Positions 50,892 through 59,206 of a DNA stretch of 64,000 nucleotides are shown here, piece by piece; position 1 is the stretch's first letter, and every line of letters starts with the position of its first letter. The notes beneath the pieces were generated by a model. That model was not told the DNA's origin, searched no databases, and was given only the letters and a program-made list of their open reading frames with translations. A program made the translations under genes and the position numbers. Origin of the DNA: Asticcacaulis sp. AC460 (GTDB lineage: Bacteria; Pseudomonadota; Alphaproteobacteria; Caulobacterales; Caulobacteraceae); assembly GCF_000495795.1 (NCBI RefSeq), contig NZ_AWGD01000022.1:1-64000 (forward strand), written 5' to 3'.

Positions 50892-52133
50892 CTAATCTTC
50901 CAGTATCCGGGCGCTCGCCGTCAGCAAGGTGACCGCCAGTCCGGCGACCACGATCAGCGGGATCATGGCCATGGCGACGCCGCCGGGGCCGTGGAGCGGT
51001 CCGATCCCAGTCTTCAGGATATAGCCGGCCATCAGCGGCCCGGTGATCGACCCAACCCGGCCGAAGGCAATGGCCGTGCCCGTCCCCAAACCCCGCGCCG
51101 ACTTCGGATAATACATGGGTGACACACCGTTGAGGGAATACTGCGCCCCCAACAGGAAGAAGCCGGTAATACCGACGCTGATCATCAGCGGCTCGGCCGT
51201 GCCCGTAAAGGCCATGCCGCACATGCCGGCCAGGAAGCCCATATAGGCCACCGGCATGGCCCATTTATAGCCAAAGCGGTCGATGATCGCGCCCATGATC
51301 AGAGTGCCGGCGATACTGACCAGGTTGAAGACCAGGGACGCCATCTGGCCAACCTGAACGTCCATGCCACGCTGGGTCATCAGGCTCGGCAACCAGTTGA
51401 GGATCATGTACAGCACGCTGGAGGTCAGGAAAAACACCACCCAAAGCAATAGCGTACTGGGGGCACGGCCGCCGCCGAACAGGGCGGACAGCAAGCCGGT
51501 CTTGGGACCGCTATCCGCTTCACGGACGGTCTTGGCATTGGGCAGGAACAGGATCAGCAGGGTCAGGACGATCGGAATAATGCCGCCGATATAGAACAGC
51601 GACTGCCACCCCAGATCCTTGAAATACAACCGCGCAAACAGGGCTGCCGAGGCGCCGCCGACCGGCATACCGGCCATGATGGCCGTCACCGCCTTGACCC
51701 GGTTTTTCGGCGAAGCATATTCCACGGCCAGGCCGATGACATTCGGCATGGCCGCGCCCAAGCCGAAGCCGGTCAGGGCCCGCGCCCACAGCAGGGTGGT
51801 GAAATCATGGGCGAAAACCGTAGACAGGTTGAAGGCGCCGAAGACCAGCACGGCCATCAGCAGGACATTGCGCCGGCCCCACAGATCGCTGAGCACCCCG
51901 CCCAGCAAGGCGCCCAGAACCACCCCGGCTTGGGCGGCGGAAAAGACCTGGCCCGACTGGACCGGATCCAGTTTCAGCAACGGCATAAGAATAGGCGCGG
52001 CGATGCCCAGGGCCTGGATATCGAAGCCTTCCAGGACCATGATCAGGCCACAGGTCAGAATTAGGAACGCCATCCTGACCGGTGAAATTTTTGGCGCAAG
52101 CATCGTACCCGTACGCGTTACGGCTTCCATCAT
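50892..52133 (-). CDS. MFS aromatic acid:H+ symporter-type transporter
   Basis: Twelve-helix major facilitator of 413 aa. The first helix motif LEGFDIQALGIAAPIL and the loop 2-3 motif GGVLSDLWGRRNVLL fit the aromatic acid:H+ symporter (AAHS) family, in which the acidic residue of the EGFD segment is important. GGGAGG precedes two adjacent ATG codons (52133 and 52130). It is read in the same direction as vanR, 118 bases downstream of it, with a perfect palindrome at 52167-52185 in the gap. Probable cargo is ferulate, vanillate or protocatechuate, inferred from the neighbours. Confidence 0.9.
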   Translation of the reverse strand: MMEAVTRTGTMLAPKISPVRMAFLILTCGLIMVLEGFDIQALGIAAPILMPLLKLDPVQSGQVFSAAQAGVVLGALLGGVLSDLWGRRNVLLMAVLVFGAFNLSTVFAHDFTTLLWARALTGFGLGAAMPNVIGLAVEYASPKNRVKAVTAIMAGMPVGGASAALFARLYFKDLGWQSLFYIGGIIPIVLTLLILFLPNAKTVREADSGPKTGLLSALFGGGRAPSTLLLWVVFFLTSSVLYMILNWLPSLMTQRGMDVQVGQMASLVFNLVSIAGTLIMGAIIDRFGYKWAMPVAYMGFLAGMCGMAFTGTAEPLMISVGITGFFLLGAQYSLNGVSPMYYPKSARGLGTGTAIAFGRVGSITGPLMAGYILKTGIGPLHGPGGVAMAMIPLIVVAGLAVTLLTASARILED

Positions 52134-52166
52134 CGTCCTCCCGAAGCGGCATTCCCGCTATTATAA

Positions 52167-52185
52167 TTGTTATAACTTATAACAA
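52167..52185. promoter_or_regulatory. Palindrome upstream of the MFS gene, candidate operator
   Basis: TTGTTATAACTTATAACAA is a perfect 19-base palindrome around one C. It lies 34 bases before the MFS start. The sequence differs from the VanR sites at 52987 and 53048, suggesting control by another regulator such as the MarR protein. Confidence 0.65.
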
Positions 52186-52251
52186 CCATAGCCGTTGGCA
52201 ACGGGATTCTTGCGCAAGCCGAAGATTATGGCGGCGCCCCAACCGACCGCA

Positions 52252-52938
52252 TCACCGCGAGGCAAGTTCGGAACCGATAAGGTCGGTATAGGCCAGGGTG
52301 GCATTGGCGTGTTCACGCATGATCGCTTCCGCCCGCGCCCCCTGCCCTCGCATGAGGGCGTCGTAGACGGCGTGGTGCTGCATATGGGCATAGTTCAGGC
52401 GGCGGAATTCACGCGCCAGCTGCTGTTTGTCCACCGCCAGGGCCTTTACCGAGGCAAACGGAAGATGGTCGTTACGCGCCAGGGCCTCGCGGATGGCCTG
52501 GCTGCCCCCCACGGCCAGCAGGGTATCGTGAAAGCGGATGTTCAGGTCTTCATAAGCCGCGATATCCGTCTCGATCAGGTACCCCTTGGCAAACAGGGCG
52601 TCACCGGCGGCCAGGCAAGCCCGAAACGTGGCCTCGGACACTGGATCCAATCCGCGCTCCGCCGCCCGCAAGGCCGCCAACCCTTCCAGCACGCCCCGGA
52701 CCTCGACGGCGGCAATAATGTCGTCCAGCGTCACCGAGCGAACCGTATAGCCACGGGCCCCGGCCTTCACCAGCAAGCCTTCCTCCGCCAGGACGCGCAG
52801 CGCCATCCGGACCGGCATGCGCGACACGCCCAGCGCTTCCGCCGTCGGGATTTCCGCCAGCCGCGTGCCGCCCGGCAATTCGCCGGAGGCAATCTTTTGT
52901 CTCAATGTGACCAGAACCTGCGCACCGGGCTTACTCAT
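52252..52938 (-). CDS. vanR: GntR/FadR-type regulator VanR
   Basis: Regulator of 228 aa with an N-terminal GntR winged helix (VLVTLRQKIASGELPGGTRLAEIPTAEALGVSRMPVRMALRVLAEEGLL) and an all-helical FCD domain (EVRGVLEGLAALRAAER, FHDTLLAVGGSQAI, MQHHAVYDALMRGQGARAE). ATG 52938 is used because AAGGAG lies six bases upstream. It is divergent from vanAB, and the gap holds two copies of ATTGG-x-TCCAAT, matching the operator known for Caulobacter VanR. It therefore most likely represses vanAB in the absence of vanillate and itself by overlap. Confidence 0.93.
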   Translation of the reverse strand: MSKPGAQVLVTLRQKIASGELPGGTRLAEIPTAEALGVSRMPVRMALRVLAEEGLLVKAGARGYTVRSVTLDDIIAAVEVRGVLEGLAALRAAERGLDPVSEATFRACLAAGDALFAKGYLIETDIAAYEDLNIRFHDTLLAVGGSQAIREALARNDHLPFASVKALAVDKQQLAREFRRLNYAHMQHHAVYDALMRGQGARAEAIMREHANATLAYTDLIGSELASR

Positions 52939-52986
52939 CCGCATCTCCTTGCCGCACCATCGTGCCTGAGTTCGTCTCAAACCACA

Positions 52987-52998
52987 ATTGGCTCCAAT
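52987..52998. promoter_or_regulatory. VanR operator, site 1
   Basis: ATTGGCTCCAAT differs from the perfect site 2 by one base. It lies 49 bases upstream of the vanR start. Confidence 0.8.
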
Positions 52999-53047
52999 AT
53001 AGACCCATTTTAGCGGAATCAGGTTGACGAAACACCAAATTCGACAT

Positions 53048-53063
53048 TTATTGGATCCAATAA
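53048..53063. promoter_or_regulatory. VanR operator, site 2
   Basis: TTATTGGATCCAATAA is a perfect palindrome containing ATTGGATCCAAT, the VanR operator core known from the Caulobacter vanillate-inducible promoter. It lies 21 bases before the vanA ATG, where bound repressor would block transcription start. The centres of the two sites are about 63 bases apart. Confidence 0.9.
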
Positions 53064-53083
53064 TGATAAGTTTGGAGGATACG

Positions 53084-54148
53084 ATGCCGGATACGGATGC
53101 CACGCCGTGGCTGAAAAACACCTGGTATGTCGCGGCGCGCAGCGACGAGGTCGCAGGGGCACCGCTGGGCCGCACCCTCTGTGGTGAGCGCATGGTCTTC
53201 TACCGCGGCCCGGACAACCAACCCGTCGCGCTGGAAGATTTCTGCCCGCACCGCGGCGCGCCCCTTTCGCTGGGCAAGGTATCGAACGGCCATCTGGTGT
53301 GCGGCTATCATGGCCTGGCCATGGGATGTGATGGCCGGGCGGCAAGCATGCCGGGCCAGCGCGTACGCGGTTTTCCGCCGATCAAGGCCTATCCGGCCGT
53401 TGAACGCTACGGCTTCATCTGGGTGTGGCCGGGTGATCCGGCCCAGGCGGACGTCGCAAAGCTTCCCGACCTGGTCTGGGGCGATAACCCGGACTGGGCC
53501 TATGGCGGCGGCCTGTATCACATCAAGTGCGACTTCCGGCTGATGATCGACAACCTGATGGACCTGACGCACGAGACCTATATCCATGCCGACAGCATCG
53601 GCCAGAAAGAGATCGACGAAGCCCCCGTGGCGACACGCCTGGACGGCGACGAATCGATCACTGAACGCTACATGAGCAACATCCCGGCGCCGCCTTTCTG
53701 GCGCATGGCGCTGCGCGAAAACGGCCTGGCCGACGACGTGCCGGTCGACCGCTGGCAGGTCTGCCGCTTTTCTCCGCCCAGCCATGTCATGATCGAGGTC
53801 GGGGTCGCGCATGCCGGCCATGGCGGGTACGACGCGCCCGATCACGTCAAGGCCGCCAGTATCGTCGTCGATTTCATCACCCCGGAAAGCGAGACCTCGC
53901 ACTGGTACTTCTGGGGCATGGCGCGCCGTTTCCGGCCCGATGACGCCAGCCTGACGGCGCGCATCTGCGAAGGCCAGGGCAAGATTTTCTCGGAAGACAT
54001 GGAGATGCTGGAGCGTCAACAGGCCAATCTCATCGCCAATCCGGGGCGCAACCTGCTGAAACTCAACATCGATGCCGGCGGCGTACACGCCCGCCGCATC
54101 ATCGAACGGCTGATCCGCACCGAACAGGGCGCGGAGACCTTGCCGTGA
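53084..54148 (+). CDS. vanA: Vanillate O-demethylase oxygenase subunit
   Basis: Rieske non-heme iron oxygenase of 354 aa that demethylates vanillate to protocatechuate plus formaldehyde. The [2Fe-2S] ligands are at about C54/H56 and C73/H76 (FCPHRGAP, LVCGYHGL). The mononuclear iron site is in NLMDLTHETYIHADSIG. VanA hallmarks also include the N-terminal LKNTWYVAARSDEV. ATG 53084 follows GGAGGA by four bases, downstream of VanR site 2. The gene overlaps vanB by four bases (GTGA). Confidence 0.97.
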   Translation: MPDTDATPWLKNTWYVAARSDEVAGAPLGRTLCGERMVFYRGPDNQPVALEDFCPHRGAPLSLGKVSNGHLVCGYHGLAMGCDGRAASMPGQRVRGFPPIKAYPAVERYGFIWVWPGDPAQADVAKLPDLVWGDNPDWAYGGGLYHIKCDFRLMIDNLMDLTHETYIHADSIGQKEIDEAPVATRLDGDESITERYMSNIPAPPFWRMALRENGLADDVPVDRWQVCRFSPPSHVMIEVGVAHAGHGGYDAPDHVKAASIVVDFITPESETSHWYFWGMARRFRPDDASLTARICEGQGKIFSEDMEMLERQQANLIANPGRNLLKLNIDAGGVHARRIIERLIRTEQGAETLP

Positions 54149-55092
54149 TCGAGGTCGTCGTTACGCAGATCCTCCAGGCGACCGCGAATATCCGCCGCAT
54201 CACCCTGGCCGCGGCCGATGGCAGCGCCCTGCCCCCTTTCGACGCCGGCGCGCATATCGATGTCCATCTTCCCAATGGCCTGATCCGGCAATATTCCCTG
54301 ACGGGCCTGCCGGGGGAGGCCCGGGCCTATCACCTGGGGGTGCTGAAGGACCCGCACTCTCGCGGTGGATCGCAATGGCTGCACGACAGACTGAAAACCG
54401 GTGACCCACTGCGGGTGAGCGCACCGCGAAACCTTTTCCCGCTCCATGGAACGGCGAAGCAGCACAGGCTGTTTGCCGGCGGCATCGGGATCACGCCAAT
54501 CCTGGCGATGGCACGTCATCTGTCGGCCTCCGGCGCAGACTTCGAGGTTCACTATTGCGTCCGCAATCGCGCCGAAGCCGCCTTTGCCGACGATCTGGCA
54601 AGCCTGCGTTCGCAAGGCCGCGTCCGACTGACGGAAGGCCGCGAAACAGCGCGGCTTGACTATCTCGACGCGCTGGCGGCGCCCACGTCCGACGCCCATC
54701 TCTATGTCTGCGGGCCGGACGGCTATATCCGGACCGTCCTGGACCTGGCCCGTCAACAGGGATGGACGCAAGCCCAGCTCCACAAGGAAGCCTTTACGGC
54801 TCAGCCCTTAGCGGATTCCGATGATCCGGCTTTTCGGGTTCGTCTGGCGAGGTCCGGCATCACAGTGTCGGTCGCCCCGGGCCAAAGCGTCGTCAAGGCG
54901 TTGGAAGCCCACGGCGTTTTCATACCTGTGTCCTGCGAACAGGGTATTTGCGGCACCTGCCTGACGCCGGTCGTTTCGGGGACGCCGGACCATCGCGATC
55001 AATATCTCACCGACGACGAACGCGCGGCCAACGACCAGTTCACGCCGTGCTGCTCACGCGCCTTGTCTTCGGAACTGGTGCTGGATATCTGA
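54145..55092 (+). CDS. vanB: Vanillate O-demethylase reductase subunit
   Basis: Phthalate dioxygenase reductase-type electron donor of 315 aa that feeds VanA. The FMN domain has RQYSLTGLP, the NAD domain has LFAGGIGITPILAMA and HLYVCGPDGYI, and the C-terminal plant-type ferredoxin has CEQGICGTC and FTPCCSRA as cluster ligands. The start is GTG 54145 inside the vanA stop region, so translation is coupled. The gene ends the van operon, convergent with the RND pump 87 bases away. Confidence 0.96.
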   Translation: MIEVVVTQILQATANIRRITLAAADGSALPPFDAGAHIDVHLPNGLIRQYSLTGLPGEARAYHLGVLKDPHSRGGSQWLHDRLKTGDPLRVSAPRNLFPLHGTAKQHRLFAGGIGITPILAMARHLSASGADFEVHYCVRNRAEAAFADDLASLRSQGRVRLTEGRETARLDYLDALAAPTSDAHLYVCGPDGYIRTVLDLARQQGWTQAQLHKEAFTAQPLADSDDPAFRVRLARSGITVSVAPGQSVVKALEAHGVFIPVSCEQGICGTCLTPVVSGTPDHRDQYLTDDERAANDQFTPCCSRALSSELVLDI

Positions 55093-55179
55093 CAGCGGGG
55101 CGCAAACGGATCGTTCCCGTGCGCTTCCGCATCAGAAGCTCAGCGGAGCACACGCAAAGCCGTCTGGCCATCGCTGCCG

Positions 55180-58100
55180 TTATGTTCGGGTAGTGATGTC
55201 GCCTTCGGCCGCGCGTACGGGCGGATGGCGAAAACGCCAGATCATCGCCGGCAGGACCAACAGGCTCATCAGGGTCGAGGTGATCAACCCGCCCAGGATG
55301 ACGGTCGCCATCGGCCCCTGGATCTCGCGGCCGGCTTCGCCCGTGCCGAACGCCAGGGGCAACAGGCCAAGCGCCGTAACCAGCGCCGTCATCAGGATCG
55401 GCGTGACGCGTTCCTGGGTGGCGCGGATAACCGTACCGAGGGACCAGTCATGGCCTTCGTCGGCCAGTTGCTGGGTATGGGCCAGCAGCAGAATGGCGTT
55501 GCGCGCGGCAACCCCGATGAGGGTGACAAATCCGACCAGCGAACCCAGCGAAAGGCTGGCGCCGGTCAGCGCCACGGCGACGACACCGCCGACCAGGGCG
55601 AACGGCGCCGAGGCAACGATCAGGCCGACGGCGCGCCCGCTGCCGAATGCCAGACTCAGCAGCGCGACGATGCCGGTCAGCGCCATGCCGGTATTGAGCA
55701 GCAGTTCGTTGCGCGCCTTGTTGGCCTCGTCGGCCACGCTGACATATTCGAGATAGACGCCGTCCGGCAGTTTGATTTGCGCAGTAAGTGCGGCTTCGGC
55801 CGCTTTGGTCACGCGCACGGCGTCGGCGGGCGCCGGATTGGCGGTGACGGTTTCGACCAGACGTCCGCCATTATGCGAGATGACCGTGCGGCTTTCATCG
55901 AGCGTCACCCTGGCGATATCTCCCAGGCGCGCGACCGATCCGTCGGGCCCGCGCACCAGCAGATCGCCGACAGCTTCCGGACTTTGCCGCAGTTCGTTGG
56001 GCAGGGTGACGGCAACGTCGAGCGCCCGGTCGCTGCGGAATATCTGCGCGGCAGTGACGCCTTCATAGGCGCTTTGGACGGCGCCCAGGATATCCACCGG
56101 CGTCAGCCCGTGCTGGGCCGCCTCGGCGCGGTCGATGTCGATATGGACGCTGGGCGTCGAGGGCGGAGTCTGGATCTTGACGTCGCCGGCGCCCTTCAGC
56201 TTCGACAGTTCGCCCGACACCTGTTCGGCGGTTTTCGCCAGGGTATCGGCATCACCGCCGTAGATATTGACGGCAAGCGCAGCGGTTTCACCGGTCAGGG
56301 ACTCGCCGATGCGGTCGCCGAGGAAGGTCAGGACTTCGGTTTCCAGGCCGGGATAGCTGTCGAGCACCTTGTGAATCTCGGCCTCGATGGCGTCTTGCTT
56401 CGCGCCGGACAGGTGCGGCTTCAGCTCGACATGGAACTCGCTTTTCTCCGGCCCCCAGGTGTCTTCGCCGCCCTCCGAACGACCGATCTGCTGTTCGACC
56501 GAGGCGATGCCGTCGATGTGCAGCAGGTCAGCCGAGATTGACTCGCCGTAGCGCCGCATGACCGACAAAGACGTACCGGGTTGTGCCGTGACGCCGAGGA
56601 CGAAATGGCCCTCCTTGAACGACGGCAACAATTCATTGGAAAAGAAAAACAGGGCCGCGATGGCGGCGATGCTAACAACCCCGGAGAGGACAAACAGGGG
56701 CCTCGGGCGGTTGCAGATGCCTTCCAACACACCGACATGCCAGGCCTTCAGCCGGCCCAATAAGCGCGGCTCATCCGGCAGCCTGGTCTTTTGCAGCATC
56801 AGCAGGCTGAGCGCCGGCGTCACGACGATGGCGACGACGAGTGAAATCAGCGTCGACAGGATAAAGGCCAGGGCCAGGGGCGCGAAAAAGGCGCCCTGCA
56901 GGCCGTGCATCATCAGCACGGGCACCAGAACCAGGGCGACGACCAGCGTGGCGTAGATAACCGGTGAGCGGACTTCCAGCGACGCCCTCAAAATGGTCTC
57001 GGCGGCGCTGATACCTTCCGGCCGATCGCGCAGGCGGTGGACGATGTTTTCGACGTCGATGACGGCATCGTCGACGACCACGCCCAAGGCGACCGCCAGT
57101 CCGCCCAGCGTCATGGTGTTGATGCTCAGGCCCATGCGGTCCATGACCATGACCGTGGCCAGAAGCGACAGCGGGATGCTGACGAAGGAGATCAGCACGG
57201 TCTTAAGATTACGCATGAAGGCAAACAGGATGATGGCGATCAGGACGGCGCCGATCACCAGGTCTTCGAGGATGCCGGACAGGGCGGTTTCGATAAAATT
57301 GGCCGGGCGGTGCAGGTTGGCCGACATGGTGACGCCCTGAGATTTCAAGGCCGGGGCCAGTTCGGCCAGGGCCGCTTCGACGTCGCGCGTGACCTTCAAG
57401 GTGTTGGCGCCGTACTGGCTCGACATGCTGATCAGCACACCGGGCTGGCCCATGACGACGGCATCGCCGAAATCGGGCGCGGGCGCCTCGACGACCTCGG
57501 CAACGTCACCGATATGCACGACGGCGGCAGGCGTACCCGATGCCGCCGCCGCCAAAGGCGTGGCGGCGATATCGGCGGCGTCGGCGGCCTGCGCCCTCGG
57601 TTCGACCAGGATGCGCTGTTCCGACGTGTCGATAAACCCGCCGCCGCTCAACGCCGTCGAGGTCTGCGTGGCCTTGATGACGTCGTCCAGGCTGAGGCCC
57701 CGCGCCGACAGGGCGTTTGGGTCGACGCGCACTTCGATACGGCGGACGCTTCCGCCGTAGACGGTAGCGCGGGCGACGCCCGGCACGGACATCAGGCGCG
57801 GCCGCACCTGCCATTGAACGAAATCGCGCAAGGCCTGCGGATCCAGCTTGTCGCTGACAAAGCCGACCTTGAGCAGGTCCATGGTCGATGAGGTCAGCGG
57901 CGCCACCTTCGGCGATTTTGCGCCGGCCGGCAGGTTGGCGGCGGCCTCATTGAGCGCTTCGGCGACGATCTGGCGGGCGCGATAGGGTTCGGCGCCTTCC
58001 TTGAACGTGACGGTGACGAGGCTCAAGCCCTGGATCGATTCCGAACGCACGCTCTGCACGCCGGCCGCGCCGTTGATCGCCTGTTCGACCGGGCGGGTCA

Positions 58101-58293
58101 CAAGCTGCTCGACCTGGTCGGCGGCGAGGCCCGGGGCTTCGGTCTGCACCTCGGCCTGGGCCGGCACGAAGTCGGGAAAGACGTCGTAATTGGCATGGGT
58201 CAGGGTAAAGCCGCCGGCGACCAACAGCAGGCAGGCGGCAAGCGCGACCAGACGCGCGTGGCTCAGGCTGAGGCGAACAAGGGCGCTCAACAT
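55180..58293 (-). CDS. Heavy-metal-type RND efflux pump
   Basis: Inner membrane RND permease of 1037 aa with the two-fold repeat of six helices and a large periplasmic loop each. N-terminal YDVFPDF and VEQLVTRPVEQAINGAAGV are HME-RND signatures. The helix-4 proton relay reads ALGVVVDDAVIDVEN. Compared with CzcA, the first Asp is replaced by Ala, as in CusA, while the second Asp and the Glu are kept; an additional Asp sits before VEN. This argues against a plain CzcA-type divalent pump, but the metal cannot be fixed. It starts four bases after the adaptor gene and is last in the operon. Confidence 0.92.
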   Translation of the reverse strand: MLSALVRLSLSHARLVALAACLLLVAGGFTLTHANYDVFPDFVPAQAEVQTEAPGLAADQVEQLVTRPVEQAINGAAGVQSVRSESIQGLSLVTVTFKEGAEPYRARQIVAEALNEAAANLPAGAKSPKVAPLTSSTMDLLKVGFVSDKLDPQALRDFVQWQVRPRLMSVPGVARATVYGGSVRRIEVRVDPNALSARGLSLDDVIKATQTSTALSGGGFIDTSEQRILVEPRAQAADAADIAATPLAAAASGTPAAVVHIGDVAEVVEAPAPDFGDAVVMGQPGVLISMSSQYGANTLKVTRDVEAALAELAPALKSQGVTMSANLHRPANFIETALSGILEDLVIGAVLIAIILFAFMRNLKTVLISFVSIPLSLLATVMVMDRMGLSINTMTLGGLAVALGVVVDDAVIDVENIVHRLRDRPEGISAAETILRASLEVRSPVIYATLVVALVLVPVLMMHGLQGAFFAPLALAFILSTLISLVVAIVVTPALSLLMLQKTRLPDEPRLLGRLKAWHVGVLEGICNRPRPLFVLSGVVSIAAIAALFFFSNELLPSFKEGHFVLGVTAQPGTSLSVMRRYGESISADLLHIDGIASVEQQIGRSEGGEDTWGPEKSEFHVELKPHLSGAKQDAIEAEIHKVLDSYPGLETEVLTFLGDRIGESLTGETAALAVNIYGGDADTLAKTAEQVSGELSKLKGAGDVKIQTPPSTPSVHIDIDRAEAAQHGLTPVDILGAVQSAYEGVTAAQIFRSDRALDVAVTLPNELRQSPEAVGDLLVRGPDGSVARLGDIARVTLDESRTVISHNGGRLVETVTANPAPADAVRVTKAAEAALTAQIKLPDGVYLEYVSVADEANKARNELLLNTGMALTGIVALLSLAFGSGRAVGLIVASAPFALVGGVVAVALTGASLSLGSLVGFVTLIGVAARNAILLLAHTQQLADEGHDWSLGTVIRATQERVTPILMTALVTALGLLPLAFGTGEAGREIQGPMATVILGGLITSTLMSLLVLPAMIWRFRHPPVRAAEGDITTRT

Positions 58294-58297
58294 CGTG

Positions 58298-59206
58298 CTA
58301 CTCGCCCGCCGGGGTGGAAGTGGCGGCGGTCAGCAGGGCCGAGGCGCCCTGGACGACCACCTGCTCACCGGCCGCAAAGCCGTCGCTGACGATCAGACCG
58401 TCGGGGACGACGCGGACCAGCACGACGGCACGGCGGTCGAAGGTCTGCGGCCCCGTCCTGACATAGGCATAGACCCGCCCGCCCTGACGCAGAAGCGCCG
58501 CATTGGGGATCAGCAGGCCATTCGTCGTGCCGCCGCCATAGAGCGACGCCTTCATCGTCAGGCCGTTGCCGAGGTAGGCCGCGTTCGGGCCGGTCACCAT
58601 GGTCATCAGTCCCGGCGATTGCAGCCGGGCGTCGGCGGTCCGGGCAATTCCGAGCACACGGGCATCGACCGAGCCGATCGCGCCCAGATCGAGGGTGGCC
58701 GTCTGCGCCCCTTTGAGGCCCTGCCCTGACGGCGTATCGACGCGCACCAGAGCGGTCTTGCCGTTGGCCAGGTCGCTGCCGAGCTGCCGCAGGGCGACAT
58801 CGGACTGATTGGAGAACCAGGCGCCCCATTCCAGACCCAGGCGCTGTTTAAGCAGGGTGACCTTGGCCTGGTCGCCGCGGGCCTGGGCCAGCGCCGCCTC
58901 GGCGGCTTTCTGCGAAACGGTATCGTCCTTGGCCAGATCTTGCGTGCGCGCCGCTTCGGCCTGCGAGGCATTATAAGCCGACTGCGCGGTCGCCAGATCG
59001 CTCAAAAGGGTCAGCAAGGGCGTCGCATCGACCACGGTGGCAAAGGCATTCACCGAACCGGAACTCTGCGCGGCGCGGATCGGCGCCACCCTGATCTGCA
59101 GCCGGGTTTGGGTTTTCGCATCCAGTTGCAGCGGTTTGTCGGCCTGGGCGTAAGCGGAGCCGGCGGTCAGGGCCAGGATCAGGGCGGCGGCAGGTATCAA
59201 TTTCAC
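58298..59206 (-). CDS. RND periplasmic adaptor
   Basis: Membrane fusion protein of 302 aa linking the pump to the outer membrane factor. A signal peptide (ending AGSAYAQ) is followed by a short coiled-coil hairpin (SDLATAQSAYNASQAEAARTQDLA and AEAALAQARGDQAKVTLLKQRLG) and beta domains (TNGLLIPNAALLRQGGRVYAYV, FAAGEQVVVQGASAL). It is short for the family and has no metal-binding Met/His/Cys cluster. The start is GTG 59206, overlapping the TolC-like gene by four bases (GTGA). Confidence 0.9.
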   Translation of the reverse strand: MKLIPAAALILALTAGSAYAQADKPLQLDAKTQTRLQIRVAPIRAAQSSGSVNAFATVVDATPLLTLLSDLATAQSAYNASQAEAARTQDLAKDDTVSQKAAEAALAQARGDQAKVTLLKQRLGLEWGAWFSNQSDVALRQLGSDLANGKTALVRVDTPSGQGLKGAQTATLDLGAIGSVDARVLGIARTADARLQSPGLMTMVTGPNAAYLGNGLTMKASLYGGGTTNGLLIPNAALLRQGGRVYAYVRTGPQTFDRRAVVLVRVVPDGLIVSDGFAAGEQVVVQGASALLTAATSTPAGE

